Positions 26,141 to 39,620 of a DNA stretch of 64,000 nt are shown here, one piece after another. Both the position numbers and the translations under genes were made by a program. The notes under the pieces are model-generated. The model ran no database searches. It was not told the origin of the DNA and saw only the letters and a list, made by a program, of their open reading frames with translations. The DNA is from Antedon mediterranea. Its lineage: Eukaryota; Echinodermata; Crinoidea; Comatulida; Antedonidae. Location of the stretch: the NCBI RefSeq assembly GCF_964355755.1, contig NC_092673.1, forward strand, positions 27,719,001-27,783,000. The letters run 5' to 3'. Numbering within the stretch: position 1 is the first letter of the stretch; each line of letters opens with the position of its first letter.

Positions 26141-26335
26141 ATGATACTCAGGTCCGGAGATCAAAGAGTTTATCTGTGGCTGCGACATAATCAGTTTCAC
26201 GCCCCTTTACACCACGCGCCGCGAAGAATAGGTACTACTGTACATTTAGTACTGCTGGTATTTGTCGCAGCCAGGCATAAGATCAAAGGACTGTTACAAG
26301 TTCTTATCTTGGCAAGGCGAGTACAGTGCTCATGT
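26141..26335 (+). repeat. About 200-bp dispersed repeat, partner at 63690-63905 (-)
   Basis: Shares GATCAAAGRGTTTATCTGTGGCTGC, GGTATTTGTCGCAGCCAG and CATAAGATCAAAGGACTGTT with the minus strand of 63690-63905. The match is collinear over about 200 bp. The repeated GATCAAAG and GTCGCAGCC/GGCTGCGAC words suggest a short element with partial internal symmetry. Class unknown. Confidence 0.75.
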
Positions 26336-27424
26336 TGTGTACTTTATGAAATGTTGTTATCGACCAAAATAGAAATTACATGTATAGTCAATTGTATAAA
26401 AATGGCTTCTCGTATAATGATGCAACATTGTTCTATCACCCCACGTGCGCTCACACAAACAATGTGTGGTTTTGAAGTTAAACGATTACACAAACCAATC
26501 GCCCTGTGACGGAATTTTCCAGCGTTGGAGGTCATCATTTAGTTAGTTTACAATGCTTAACAAAATATGGGAAGCCAATCGATTTCTAAATTACTAATAC
26601 CGTCTGTAGGCCTAAAGTGTTTGTTACGTCATAATGTAATGCGTACCGTAACTGTATTTAGAAATGTCAACCTGGATTGCTGATGTAAAGCATTTCATAT
26701 TTATCACAATTCTGGACCCCCTCCCCCCCCCCCCCCACCAAAAAAAACGTGTTTAAATAAAACTTATTAGAGACAGATAATGCTTGCCAACGGTAAATTT
26801 CATTGTGTAATAATCTATTGGACTCTACACTTATTTATAATAATATTTAGGCTACTAAGTCATAATTACGAACGACTGTGTGAATTATATATTTGTGTGC
26901 ACTAATATTTAAACGATAATTAAATATTCTCTCAAGACATGAATTCCCATTCAATATTCCGGCGTCAAATAGACTTCAAGTTATTCATTAACATATCACG
27001 TGACATCATTGAAACGTCTTCCTCTCGATAATTACCTGTGATCTAAAACGTTTCCATGGAAACGAAGGCTTTTCCTACACACAGGTAGAGACTTGAGCAA
27101 ATTGATAACTATTTATTTGTTTGAACTTAAACCACTTCCTTTTAAGAATCGCGCCATGTAACAAGAACAGTCTTCATTCTGAAGTACGGTAGCCTACATA
27201 AATATTTAAATATAGGCTAAATACAGTAGGCTTAATTGTGACTCGTATGCGCGTTGGGGAGATATGACCTAACTAAGCATTTGGTATGACGTCATTTGGG
27301 GAGGAGAGTGATGAAATCTGTAAATTTTAGAAGCAAATAGATATTGTTAATTTATATAGTAATCCCTTTCAAACGTGGCAATAGAAACAACTCGGCCATG
27401 TGTCTAAAACCTATGCTATTTCAT

Positions 27425-27600
27425 TCATTTATTCTTTATTTAGTATTCAAATGTACATATACGGTACAGCAATACAGATACAAAACTTTTTAACTAACAT
27501 ACATAATTACACAATAAAACAATACAATAATAATACAAAAGGACCATTAAATCTCTGGGAGATAGTTAGTATTCGGGTCCTTACTTTCGTCGCATTCCAT
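27425..27600 (-). mobile_element. LINE 3' end fragment (tentative)
   Basis: TTCATTTATTCTTTATTTAGTATTC, followed on the plus strand by an ACATAATTACACAATAAAAC region, resembles the reverse complement of LINE tails. No open frame survives. Based on the tail pattern only. Confidence 0.35.
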
Positions 27601-28145
27601 ACTCGGAGATGAGTTTGCGTTAGTATACCATGGACCTAAAAGTACGACCTCCACCTTATCAGAGTCAGATGACACCGAAATTACGTAATGTACGCGTGTT
27701 TAGGCGTCCTTAATAACATTGTAACGAATTATCCGACGTGTTCCCTGGAAGTATTGATTTTAGCATAAGCTTGGCGTCTATTGTTTCGTCGCTCAATTTG
27801 TCCGCATCAACAAGCACATTTAAAGTGCATTCTGGGTGTATCAATTTAATTGTCTTTTGACCGTGGATAATATTAATAAACAATACAATGACCTCATGTA
27901 ATTATTAGTACCATTATGTTATGGATATCAATATCTCCATTCCATAATTCATGTTATAGGACTAGTTTATTACAACATAAGCCTAAGATATATTATTGAA
28001 CTCTTATGATCATAGATATTTTCAAATAAGGTTTGTTTATGTAGGCCTACGTTTATGTTTGTCTCAGGTTTATGACAAGATTTTGTACACGTCATTCGAT
28101 GACTCACGCTGTGTTCCGTGCACGCGTTTAAGCTTGTTTTTTCCT

Positions 28146-28475
28146 CACTAGCGACGCAACGCAAGGACGTGACGCAACATAAAGCGTGGTTCCCACTACC
28201 GACGCAACGCAAGGACGTAACGCAACGCAAACGCAAGTGAATTGACCAATCACAAGCGATGGCTTATTCGCTTGTGATTGCTAACTGTCTATAACTTCGC
28301 TTGTCATTGGTTAAAACGCTTGCGTTGCGTTTACGTCCTTGCGTTACGTTCTAGTGGGAACCAAGCTTTAGTGATTTGACCAATTACAAGCGATGGATTA
28401 TTCGCTTGTCATTGGTCAACTCGCTTGCTTTACGCGTACGTCCTTGTGCGTTGCGTCTGTAGTGGGAACCACACT
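28146..28475. mobile_element. Family B foldback, compound copy
   Basis: GTGGTTCCCACTACCGACGC...AACGCAAGGACGTAACGC...GACCAATCACAAGCGATGG, and inverted TTGCGTTTACGTCCTTGCG...CTAGTGGGAACCAAGCTT. A further right arm ends TAGTGGGAACCACACTT at 28475. Two elements appear to be fused or nested. Confidence 0.8.
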
Positions 28476-30097
28476 TAAGCACGACACGTCAACCTGTACA
28501 TTAGCATCAAGTATGTTAGCTGTACTCTACAACCGTGGAATTATGTATAGACAATTTCCGTTATGGTTTTTAATTGACACTGAATAACAAGTCCCTCGTG
28601 CCAAAGTCTACAAAATGTTTTGAGATGTTCAAACATTTTTAAAATACGTATTCGGTTTAAAAAACATTCATTAGATAGGGTACGTTGATCATAAATCATT
28701 TTTTAATCATAGGCGTATATTATTATTCACTTGTGATTAGGCCTACTTTATTGAAGTTAAAGGCACTCGTACTTATGACATGTATTTGAGATTAGATTTG
28801 ACAATATCGAAACATTTTGATATGAATAATGATAACTCATCTTCCATAGATGTTATCTCCGTGATTCAGAAGTTCCGTTGGTCGTTGTGCGCCTCATGCT
28901 GTATTTGAAAATACTGACGCGTGATTGGAGGAGGAGGAAGCGTGGACAATCGACGCCCGCAAAAGGCTAATCGTAATTAATTAACTAGTGACGTAATTTG
29001 GACACGTTTATGTAGGCTACTCTTGGCAACGGTATATCGTGATCTCCTTTAAACCGCCATGTATTGCGTTGTATGATGATATAATATAATTCAACCTATT
29101 ATTAAGTTATTTTAATGGAAAAAAAAATCGCTAAATTTAGCGGATTACCTTCTTCCTATACGTACGTGCACATCCGGAAATCGTCAATGTTCTAAATGTA
29201 AGGCTTATTTTTGTTTTAAAGACAAATATCAATCTATTTTAGTATAATACTATAACGCCTTTAATACTTTAATTCAATTCAATAAAATTTAAATCGTAAC
29301 GCCCTAACCTTGAGTGCGCGTGTGTACGTTTCGTAGGATAAGGTCAGGGATTATGCAATATGAGGTTGCAAGGACGACGTATCGGTGTACAGTTAACAAA
29401 TCTTAAGGCTGTGAAAATACTGTGAAATGTTTGTATTTTTTCTTACATTGACGAAAAATACGTGTTAAGTCCAGTGTTTATTGGTGGGAATCGTGATGGT
29501 AAGGTGGCCATAGACTACTGAATTCGACAAATTATATTAATGCAACAAATTAAATTCACCAAATCATTTCACCCTTTTTAAGGCCTCCCTCCCCCTCTTT
29601 AAAATCTTAGATCCGCCACTTGGACGGTGCGCATATGGTTCCCACGTACCACAATGTCGTAGTAGGCCCAGGACAGGTCATATAGCAGGGAGCGTTACTC
29701 ATCCCCGGTAGAGCAATGGTCAAACCTTTCTTCCTATCTTGATCTGAAATGATTTCAATTTTATAGGATGTTCTATCTTCCTTCCTATTAGATATTGAGT
29801 CATGATTATTCTCTTTTACAGCATCCCCCAAGGACCTTGTCAAATACACCCCGCCGACAAAAGGCACTGACACGTGTACTGACTTGCTTGTTACTTTGTA
29901 TTCTGTTAGGCCTACTACAAGTAAACAAAATACATATTTATGAATCACACAACATGGAAATATTAGTCATTTAACGGGGAGGCGAACCTATCTGAGTACT
30001 TCTCTTCATTAATAGTCTGTTAAGCTATAGCCTGTGTTGATTAATATGTATCATTTGTTTGAATTGTAGGCCTACTTGTGGGTGTGGTGTACTTGTA

Positions 30098-30530
30098 TTA
30101 TAGGAGTCATCTCTTTTAAGAACGCACGCATCATCATCAATCATAAAATATTCATGAGATACACACCCTGCTGCTTTTATGTGTAAAGTTGAAGCTAGTC
30201 TGAAGTGATGCTTATTAAACTATTATTATGGGAGTCGTCTCTTTTAGAACGCACGCAGCATCATCAATACAATGCATATCAAAGGTGATGTTTAACGTTG
30301 AAGCTATAGCTATATATAGCCTATTATGCGCATCATTGTTGTACGTAAGGTGGGGGTGAACTATTACTATGAGAGTCATCTCTTTTAGAACGCATGCGCG
30401 CATCATCATCAATACAATGCATAAGGTTATGAGTGTGACGTTGATAGCGTGCCTATGCGTGGCATCATTGTTGTACGTAGGGTGTGGTGAACTATATAGG
30501 AGTCATCTCTTAACGCATAATATATTCTTG
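30098..30530. repeat. Degenerate tandem repeat, about 130-bp unit, four copies
   Basis: Each unit starts near TAGGAGTCATCTCTTTTAGA, then ACGCACGCATCATCATCAAT and, in the middle two, CATTGTTGTACGTARGGTG. Starts at about 30102, 30228, 30370 and 30496. No coding signal. Confidence 0.75.
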
Positions 30531-30794
30531 ATACACACCCAGAATGTTTGCGTGTTGTAATAAAATTTAAAAATCAAACTTTAAAGGTCAGGTTTTGTCG
30601 GGTAAATTTGATCTATTGTTTTTCTAAATGACATTAAAATGACCTTACAGAATTAGGAGGAACATATCTTTATACAATTATTTACGTTAAACCAGTAATT
30701 AGATACGTACGTTGTCAACAAATCTTCATCTGGTAATGACACTGGTTTAACAAAGAATTGTATATACAATTATATAAATATAAATCCAAAGGCA

Positions 30795-30993
30795 AATAAC
30801 TGAAAAAATGACAATGATGTGGGTATCAGTGGCTGGATCTCAATGGAGATACAAATAAAATAAGCACTGAAAAAATGACAATGATGTGGGTATCAGTGGC
30901 TGGATCTCAATGGAGATACAAATAAAATAAGCACTGAAAAAATGACAATGATGTGGGTATCAGTGGCTGGATCTCAATGGAGATACAAATAAA
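30795..30993. repeat. 67-bp tandem repeat, three near-identical copies
   Basis: Three copies of a 67-bp unit containing TGACAATGATGTGGGTATCA and GTGGCTGGATCTCAATGG. A diverged single unit with TGACAATGCTGCGGGTGTAT lies at 40200-40260. In both places the same order of downstream blocks follows, so the unit is part of a larger mobile element. Confidence 0.85.
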
Positions 30994-30999
30994 AAAAAT

Positions 31000-31340
31000 G
31001 CGAGAAGCTAAATCAAGTAAATCAAAGTAAAACAGCCAGAAAAGTTATCAGAGTTTTCGGGCAACACTAGCCCTTCATCAGTGCATATAATATACAAATA
31101 GAATTGTATATTTAAAAAAAAAACATTTTTCGAAGATAAAGAGGGAATACATCTTTAAATTTAATCCGTTGCGTGAGAAACGTAAAACAATACCAATATC
31201 AGTGCATATATAATATAATATACAAAAAGAATTATATATTTAATATAAAACCATTTTTCGAAGATAAGGAGGGAATAATTATATCTTTAAATTTAATCCG
31301 TTGCGTCAGTAACGTAAAACTATACCTATACCAGGGTGTG
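31000..31340 (-). mobile_element. Probable Penelope-like element 3' remnant
   Basis: On the minus strand a short peptide reads LTQRIKFKDIIIPSLSSK, resembling the region just before the GIY-YIG domain of Penelope-like elements. The same block is repeated in tandem (about 31130-31195 and 31250-31320). It is followed by CTGATGAAGGGC...GCCCGAAAAC (31055-31081), a hammerhead-like core, and by the 67-bp repeats. No complete RT or endonuclease remains. The assignment is by pattern and is tentative. Confidence 0.45.
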
Positions 31341-32419
31341 GTCGATACAACTTGCTGAGCCATGACATGGTATTGTCCATTGGGACAATGGCATTGTTCA
31401 ACAAGCGAGTGTTTGTACAGTATAGGGTTCAGGCTTACTTTGTAAAATGTATTATAAGTCATTGGCTCCCTTCCCCTATCCTGTATTTTTGGGATTGTTT
31501 GTAGGAAGGATGTCGACATTACATCCGTGACAATATTATATCGATGCCAAGTCGCGAGATGCGACCCAAGAACTAATCGATTGCGAAAGGTGATGTGACC
31601 AGAAATAATTGGAGAAATCTGGTGTCCTTGACGTAAAACACGTTCCGGGCTTCCGGGAATGTCTGCCAAGAAAGCGAGGGAAAATCAGAACACGCTCTCT
31701 GTACTGAGATTTAAAGGGAGATACCCCGAGTACACGACAAATTTAGTAAAGAATTCCTTCAAACGATCCAAATTAAAATATTATTTAAACATAGTGTATT
31801 TGGAGTAGTAGTAGTTTGTAGTATAGTGTTTGTATACATCATGAGTCATCTGCGACATATGACTCATTATTTATTATATACTGTAGTAAACAGTAGTAGT
31901 TAAAATTGTTTCGTTTTAAAATCATGATCCAGTCGGTCATTCTATTTTGTGGTTCTCGATGAAATTACGTAGGCCTATTTATGCCGTGGTAATGTTATTT
32001 ATCGTTATGGCTGCCGAAGCAAAAAGGATATATGTTTGGCTTGGTATACTGAATTTGTTATCGACGTCAGAACCGTGGCTTCCACCTACACGTCGTGTTA
32101 ATTGATGGGCACGTAGGCGTAAATTCTATACAACAATTGCTTTATGGGAGTATTCGCTGAATTACTAGATTTGTAGATAACAAATGTTAATCATTAACAT
32201 TTAATAAAATGTGTATGTTTAACAAATACTGTCGTACATTATGATTAGGGCCTAATTGTTTTATCTGTATAATATTTGTGGTTTATCTTACGTTCACCGG
32301 GTTATCATGTATTTTGTACATTACCGTACAAATGTTGTTGAAGATGTTATGAGACCCATGGTGTATTATGGTATCCTTGGTGTATTTATGGGATAACAGA
32401 ATAAAGACGATTGTAAAGT

Positions 32420-32518
32420 AGGTCAACACTGTCATGATGTACCCAAATATGGTAGTGATATGAACATCACCATATATATGCACATAACATTTTTTACTCA
32501 CAAAGTTTGATAGCTTTA
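32420..32518. mobile_element. MITE family A, degraded
   Basis: GATGTACCCAAATATGGTAGTGATATGAACATCA and CACATAACATTTTTT...AAAGTTTGATAG remain; the outer ends are lost. Confidence 0.6.
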
Positions 32519-32835
32519 AATTGTTACAAGAGGATATGTAATACATTTTAAAATATGTATGATGTAATATTTGTCTACGATTGTGATCGCGTGATGAACG
32601 TCCGATATGCCATTAAGTCTCGACCACTTTGAAATGTAGGCCTATGATGATATACCCATAGGCCTATCTATACGAATTTTTTTTATTAAATGGTCGTCAA
32701 TCTAGTACTGTAGTAGTCAGTCAAGGGAAGAGAGTCACATGGTTTGTCTCGCTTTCAAACCCCATATATTTTACAATCCACAAGATAAATAATAAACATA
32801 TTCCAAGTATTTGCAGCAATGGCTGTTAATCGCCA

Positions 32836-32845
32836 TCTTTATTCA
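32836..32845 (-). terminator. Putative polyadenylation signal of the IER5-like gene
   Basis: CTTTATTC on the plus strand gives AATAAA on the minus strand, about 290 bp after the stop codon of the IER5-like gene. It is the first canonical hexamer I noticed in that 3' UTR. Confidence 0.5.
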
Positions 32846-33128
32846 TTTCAAGTACACATTGTACATTTTGTCAAAAGACAAAAACACGGAAATAGGAAAC
32901 AAAAATATAATAAACAGTACGGAAATGACGACAAAAGATTAACATTTGAAAATGCCTGATTAAATAAGTCCATGTATAATTAAGTTAATACATAATTATT
33001 TAAGGGATTCCCCCAGTAAAACCATGTAATAATAATAACTCCATGGCAATATACATAATAAATTATAGTTCATTGAGAAAATAGTTCGTAACGGAAATAC
33101 AGACACGTGACATGTTTTAAAGGGAAGT

Positions 33129-33905
33129 TCAAAATGCGGCGATCGGCCGTTGGATCGCCTGGAATGCTGATGAAATCCCAGAAACATATGTTGAAATTTT
33201 AGCACCATTATTTTCTGACGATTCTTCCGTAGAAAGTCCTGAGAATCCTGCTTTAAAAATGTTCACCAAACTTGTAATAGATTGTTGGTTTTCGGACATA
33301 TCGTTCTTTGTTGATTGGACAGAACAATCGACTCGTGCTTTCTTTGTATTTGATGTACTACTGTCCGTTTGACTATCTCCCGATGAACACCTTCGTTTCC
33401 GACTACAAGAATTGCAATTTGTATTATTTTCCAAGGTGGATGTTTTGACAACATTGTTCGAAATATCAAGAAGTGCTGGTCTGTTGTTGTCTGTGGTACA
33501 TTCCTCTTTTACTTCGCCTCTTAATTCAGGCTGTATAACAACCATTTCAAATTCCTTGTCTGTACCGGTTGTCGGTCGTGACTCAGCGTCCAAGCTATTG
33601 TTTCCCGCCGTTGGCGTCAGGTCACGCGTTGTTTGTGACGCTTCCACTATAGCATTTTCTTCATGATTATCAAAGTTCTCTTCTTCAGCACCTTTGGTCT
33701 CCCGTTTGGTCTCTATTGTCGTTTCCATATAAGACGTTGCTCTAGACATTTTATTGCACATATCCTCGTAATATATTGTCCTTGCCGAATTTAATACACC
33801 GGCTACAAGTAGATTCTTTCGTAGGCATATTCCTCCTTTCTGGTGTCGAGAACCGGCAATTTTTTTGAGTGATACACTGATCAATCTTTGTGCTTCTAAC
33901 GCCAT
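33129..33905 (-). CDS. IER2/IER5-family immediate early response protein
   Basis: Single-exon gene of 258 residues. The N-terminal block [17 protein letters not shown] and [15 protein letters not shown]...[10 protein letters not shown] match the conserved N-terminal domain of IER2/IER5/IER5L. The C-terminus [13 protein letters not shown] and final IAAF match the conserved end. Vertebrate members are intronless, nuclear, serum- or stress-induced regulators that act with PP2A and HSF1. The middle is Ser/Thr/Glu-rich and low-complexity, with a basic KKARVD that may be part of a nuclear signal. The start at 33905 was chosen because family similarity begins at MALEAQRL; an in-frame ATG 45 bases upstream adds residues without family support. 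IER5 is the best match, but IER2 cannot be excluded. Confidence 0.88.
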   Translation of the reverse strand: MALEAQRLISVSLKKIAGSRHQKGGICLRKNLLVAGVLNSARTIYYEDMCNKMSRATSYMETTIETKRETKGAEEENFDNHEENAIVEASQTTRDLTPTAGNNSLDAESRPTTGTDKEFEMVVIQPELRGEVKEECTTDNNRPALLDISNNVVKTSTLENNTNCNSCSRKRRCSSGDSQTDSSTSNTKKARVDCSVQSTKNDMSENQQSITSLVNIFKAGFSGLSTEESSENNGAKISTYVSGISSAFQAIQRPIAAF

Positions 33906-34113
33906 TATTCCTGTTATCGTCTGCTCAAGGAAATTACAAAAGTGTGTCAATAAAAAGCAAGGCAGGTGTCGACCAATAAATCCTTTATGTAACCTTCTAA
34001 AGTATTCAATATAAATATAGTAATCAACAACGATATAAAAACGTTGTTACTACTGTCGACACGGCGTGATGAATAACCGTTGTTTGACAAGGAAATTAGT
34101 ATATGGTGGTCAA

Positions 34114-34121
34114 TGACGTCA
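34114..34121. promoter_or_regulatory. CRE palindrome upstream of the IER5-like gene
   Basis: Perfect TGACGTCA, 209 bp upstream of the predicted start codon. CREB/ATF binding site by consensus. A CCAAT box (GGCCAATCACC) follows at about 34137. Confidence 0.6.
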
Positions 34122-34255
34122 AATAATTGATCGATTGGCCAATCACCGTTCGTTTACTGTAATGACCTCATTGTTCCGGATGCGGTTCTCCACCCGTTGT
34201 TCATCGTCAGCCAATCACAACGCAGTTCGTCATACAAGGTTCTTCTTTGTTATGG

Positions 34256-34263
34256 TGACGTCA
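34256..34263. promoter_or_regulatory. Second CRE palindrome upstream of the IER5-like gene
   Basis: Perfect TGACGTCA, about 350 bp upstream of the start codon, with an AGCCAATCAC CCAAT box at 34209. Confidence 0.6.
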
Positions 34264-34361
34264 TCAGCCAAAACATTGTAGTACTGATCTCGTAGTTAGG
34301 AATGCTCCATTATTTTTAGCACTGACAGCAGGCGATACAGAGGTCAAATCATAATGGCTTT

Positions 34362-34371
34362 CCATATAAGG
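34362..34371. promoter_or_regulatory. CArG box (serum response element) upstream of the IER5-like gene
   Basis: CCATATAAGG fits CC(A/T)6GG exactly, the SRF binding consensus. It lies 457 bp upstream of the start codon. Together with the two CREs it is the expected promoter arrangement of an immediate early gene. Confidence 0.6.
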
Positions 34372-34399
34372 AGAATGTATTTACGCAAGATCTGTTTAT

Positions 34400-37300
34400 T
34401 ATACATCAGGTTTTTCCATTGTGCAAGTCAAAACTTGACCCGATCAGTCATCGGCATTGTCAACAGCCTATTCAGTTATGAAATAATACATCATTATATT
34501 TACATTTACAGATTATATTGATATATATCCGTTTATTTTCATTTTAATAATCATAGAAATGTAAAGTTCTACATGGGGTGATGTTTTATCATAATGGCGA
34601 GAACTGACCTAAGGTTAATACTCTTGTACTTGACCTCCGAATGACCATGACTAAGTAGTTCGGGGTCATGTAGATCACCCTTTATTTTTATAAATTTGTA
34701 GGAAATTACAATAATTTTGTTATGTTCTATTGTCCATTAATCTCGCCAAACAGACAGTTTTTGTATGATTCATTCAATCAGATGATCGTATTTTATGTAT
34801 TTCGTCATTAGTTCGCTGAATTTTTTTCGCGATCCATTTCGATGAATTATGAAATTGCGATCTTAGATATTTCCTTAGTCCCAAGAATATCTATTTGGCT
34901 GGTTTAATTATTGTATGCTATAGTTGAGTTTTTCTGCCAGGAATAAAGTGAATACGGTAACCAAATACTACGAAATGTTAAATATACTTACAATATGGAT
35001 ATTTATATCCTACCAAAACATATTGTTTTTTTTTAAAGTCTTTGTTTCTAGTTTCACGTGATTTTATGTATACAGTATATATTTATTTTATCTTTGTTTT
35101 AGATAAAATTTAACTTTTTTTCTATTCTTCACTACTATATTATTTTTGTTCTAAATTTGTCAGTGATTTCATCCGAATTGTACTTCCACATGGTAGCAAT
35201 TCCTTAGGTTTTTTACAATAATTTAAAATAGAAAGAAAGCTATGTTGCGATGACCGTGCACTGTTTGTTTTTTTATCGAAAATCACGAATTTCGAGCATG
35301 CTTTCGAGGAACCGCAAAAGGAAATCATAACAAAACGAAGGAAGTAGTTCGACAAAGATGGTAGTTGAATATCGAGAAAAAAAAAACCTCACCATCTGCT
35401 CGAAGTTTACAATGGTAGTGGTTTCATAAATAGGGGTCAGGGGTCATAAAACGTACATTTATAATACTCAGAGACAGGTTCATAGAGGGGGAATTGTGAT
35501 TTAGTACTAAAGTAACAGCTATGATTGCATTATTACTCATGAGAGAGAAGTCAAAAGAACAGAAAAATATTAAAAAAGGATACAAAATGATTCGGACATC
35601 ATGTAGACGTAATGGTTAATCATACACGGACACTCCTAACAACACTATATATGACGTGTTTCATCGATCGTTATTTTTTATGTAATTTGAAATCTACTGA
35701 AGTAATAACACAATAATAAAGGTATCAACGTTTATAAACGGTTTATGAGCTATTAACTGAGTATAATAATGGATAATCTTTATAATAAAAGTACGTACGT
35801 GGTTCCGGAATCTGGGACGAAATAGTGCGTTGGATCAGTTCAGTTTAGTGATTAATAATTGAACTATTTATAATATTAATGCTATTTTAAGAACACAACA
35901 CCTTATTGGTATTTCAATCTGTATCTTATATAAGTCAGAGATACTCTCCAGGTGGAATGCCATTCTGAAATGAGTAATTAGTACAATCTTTTTTTTATAT
36001 TAATTTATATGTAATTTTACTTTCTATGGACCAGACATTCCGAAATAAAAGATTGAATATGAATAAAACACAGTATTGGTAATAGAATCCGTGGTCATCT
36101 TAATTCCGTCATCACTACATTTAATTATATATTTTTAAAAATGCGTCATTTTGTATAATAATATACAGTAAACTTGAACATGTATTTTGTGCCGTCGTGT
36201 TGTCGTCCACGTCACGTTGGTCATTGTAGAATTTTTTAAATATGTGGCAATGTGGAGAAATCGATTGAGTGTATTCTTTAAAATGCAGCTAGCTTTCTTT
36301 TGAGTTTTCTTTGTGTTTTCTTAACAAAGAAAGGCAAAGAAAGTAACTGATTCGACGTGCTTTGTGAGGAATTGAAAGAACAAAAACCAAGTTTCACGCC
36401 CAGATGCGTCTCTCAAAATAGCACGCATGCCCACGCCTTGGATAAAAACAAGGAGATGTAGGAAATAATACTTAAGTTTATAATTGCAATAGGCCTAAAT
36501 AGAGAAAAAAATATATACTCTTCTTTTTTTTAAACATTTTTTTTATAATTGTGTCCTCGTAGTTTATAATTGCATAAATAGAGAACAAATATATACTCTT
36601 TTTTTTTGTCTTCTGACATTGACATAGCTTTCCACAATTTGTTTCCAGCACTGTGATAATGTATGTCTGTCTACATTTTCCTCTTTAAATTGTTCTTGAT
36701 TTGGTTCATTCATTTGTTGGTCTTCCATACTGGTCGAGAGGTCGTTTTACTGTACTACTGTTTCTTTCACAGACAAAAATACTACAATATTAAAGTGTTA
36801 ATGTATACTTTAAATTCAAACAGTTTAATATTTCAAATTATTTATTTTAGTAAAACAAAAAAGTAAATACTTATTATTCTGTCCGTGCATAATATAATTA
36901 TAAACGGTAGCTTTAAGACAAAGCTATTCTTAGGTTGAGATGGTTGAGGACGAGGTCAGGTTTAGGTCATGGTATGCTCGCTATGAATGCACACTGTAGG
37001 TCCCTTCTGCTGTTTCCGTTACTATGTACTATAAATACAACCATAATATTTTAATATTATTATAAATAAACAAATTCATGCTGTATACAATGGATTATAA
37101 GAGAGGAAATAATTCAACATTTAACTTCACAATTAATCGAAAAGAATTATATATATATAAGGCAACTGGATACACTGAAGTAAATTTTTTTGGTTTTTTT
37201 TTGTGATTAGGAAAATCATGTCATGATGACCTGGACCTATAAATCGGGTGCATGATATGACGAAGGCGTAATTGTTGATAAGATATTATCTGATGACGAA

Positions 37301-39480
37301 TCATTACGTAACTACAATGGTAAATTATCAATAATTATGAGGGTATTTACAAAGTTGGAAGCCTCGCGAATCAACACGTGAGGTAAAGCTCATGCGTGTA
37401 CTACTATGTACTCATGTGAACTATTCCTTTTCACGATAAGGGTCAACAGTATTTATAATCGTAAATATAAACATTGTTTAACTTGATATATATCCCGGAT
37501 CATTGATGTTTTTTAAGTCAGAAAAGAATATAGGCCACCAAAAAAAAAAATGAATTTAATATTGATAAGTTAGTGTAAATTGTAATTCCTGTCCTTACTC
37601 CCTGATACAATCATGACCTTTGTACAGGCGCGGCGGCCCTACAGTAGTGTGAATGGTACATACAACAGAATTGGAACTTCTGAATGAATGGGCATGGCTA
37701 CTCACGGCTATGGAATGCGAGTAGTACAAGGTCGTGAAAGTGCGTTTGTTCCGACGATGAGAGAACAAAGGAGTGTGAACACCGGGCCTGCATTGTTTCG
37801 TTTTATAAGCATATATAGTAGCTCCTATTACATTCTTGTATCAGACTTACCTTTTAAATATTGTGTACATGCTTTACATTTACATTTCATTTCTTTTTAT
37901 TTGTTTGAGTATAATATGAGTTGAGTGATAATATCTCTATGGTTTGTTTACAAACACTTTATAATATAATATATTAATTAATTAGCAAACTTTATCGTGC
38001 CATTGTTTTCTAACATTCATAATCAAAAACACTGTACAATTTATAATTGTCAGCCCCATCCACCCTCCCAAAATGGTTGTGTTAGTTTTCATGTATAATA
38101 ATATTCGATATAATACGATTCAGGGAAATATTTTGAATTCATTTTTCTCCTAGTTGTTCAAACATTCTAAAGACTGTACCAGGAAAATTATACCTCTGTG
38201 ATACTAGGACTAGCCTCATACAGTTTTCTACTAAAATATCATCGTAATTATATTATTAAGGAATACGTCACATGTATACGTCACAACACCGTGTGTTATC
38301 ACGCTAGTTCAAAATTGATTTTCAGATAGTTATAGGGAATTTCCCTATTTGTTGTTTGACAACACACACCGACACCATAGATGGATATGTTTGTATTCAA
38401 ATTCCGCTCTCATGCTTGAATTCATTTCAGACAATTAAAACTGAAAAATAGTTGTCTCGTGTATGAACATAAATAGAAAATGTATGAAATAAATGATAGT
38501 AGGTTTAATTAAACCTCTATTCACACCAGTGCTAAAAACGTTTGATTGACTTTAGACATCATCAAGGGAAAACAATGAATGATGATGTGTGATTTTTTAT
38601 TAAACCTATACTCTGTTTATAGTATCATATTATGTAGTGTAATAATAGTCCGTTTAGGCCTCCTTAATTTTAGTTTCTGGAGAGATACAAGTGACCCTCT
38701 CCCACCTCGCCTGCGACAACTCGCTATACTGTTTAACACAGGCATAATGATATCAATATGTAATTTTTAATTGTACGTAATAGTTTTTAGGGCAGATTAA
38801 ACATGATATCTGTAGGCCGCTACTCATGAGCCAGTGTTTATGAAAGAGGACGAAACGCGTTTAGTGCGTTGTCTTGTGACTCGAATATGAAGCATCAACA
38901 GAAGCATTCATCATGTGTCATCTGATTCCTAGAAATATCATAAATAGTTGCATCATGTCATTTAAACAGTCAGCATATAAATCATGGATTTTCTTCCATA
39001 AATAAACAAATGCTAGGAAAGCATTCCGAAATGGGAAACGGAAGATAGGCCTACTAGGGTTACGAACGAACGGTGGTTGTCAATTTTTTTAAATCGAAAT
39101 TTTAAAAATTGAAAACATATTAATGTATGCAGCGCCATAATTTCCTCATTACGTTTCACTGGAAATGTTCTGTAGGCCTACGTACAGTAGGCCTACAGGA
39201 TCTCTTCCTCTAATGAGTATCCTGTACGGAAATGAAGGGAGCTATATATAGAGAATGACATACAGCCAGTGCATGTTGCAATCAATTAAGCTAATTTAAT
39301 AGGTGCGGTGAACGTTAATAGCATCCCGTTAAATTAATGATAGGCATATATCAATTAGTATACACTGTAATACAGAAATGTTAAAAATAGACGGCACACT
39401 ATTAATAAACTTTGGGTTTGTTCATGGAGTAAAGAATAGGTTGTAGCCTTGTCTAGGCTGTAGACCAAGTTCTGACTTAA
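34400..39480. other. Gene-free stretch
   Basis: No supported exon on either strand. A LINE-like tail (ATTCCGAAATAAAAGATTGAATATG) is seen at 36038-36065. There are AT-rich simple sequences near 36520-36610 and a poly-A run at 37540. Open frames are short and unsupported. Confidence 0.55.
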
Positions 39481-39483
39481 TAT

Positions 39484-39620
39484 AAAGCTCTGTCTATCAA
39501 ACTAGTTTGACAAAAAAGTGTGATGTGCCCAATGGTAGTGATATGCTTAAATATGTTAGTGCATGACATCATCATGTCCACATATGAGCACCTAAGTTTG
39601 ATTGTGTAGACAGAGCTTTA
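39484..39620. mobile_element. MITE family A, complete copy
   Basis: TAAAGCTCTGTCTATCAAACT at the left and GATTGTGTAGACAGAGCTTTA at the right. The outer TA on both sides supports a TA target duplication. Confidence 0.82.

Noticed and set aside
18290-26740. Poly-C tracts (18350, 19405, 19915, 20045, 26712) as functional elements
   Set aside because: They are simple homopolymers with no common flank; lengths may also be assembly-sensitive.
29607-29948. 113-codon frame on the minus strand
   Set aside because: No recognisable domain, and no paralogue or conserved motif in the window. Composition is like neighbouring non-coding DNA, so not listed as a gene.
31232-31669. 145-codon frame on the minus strand as a host gene
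   Set aside because: Its C-terminal part resembles a Penelope-like element and is tandemly repeated next to it; it is treated as mobile-element debris.
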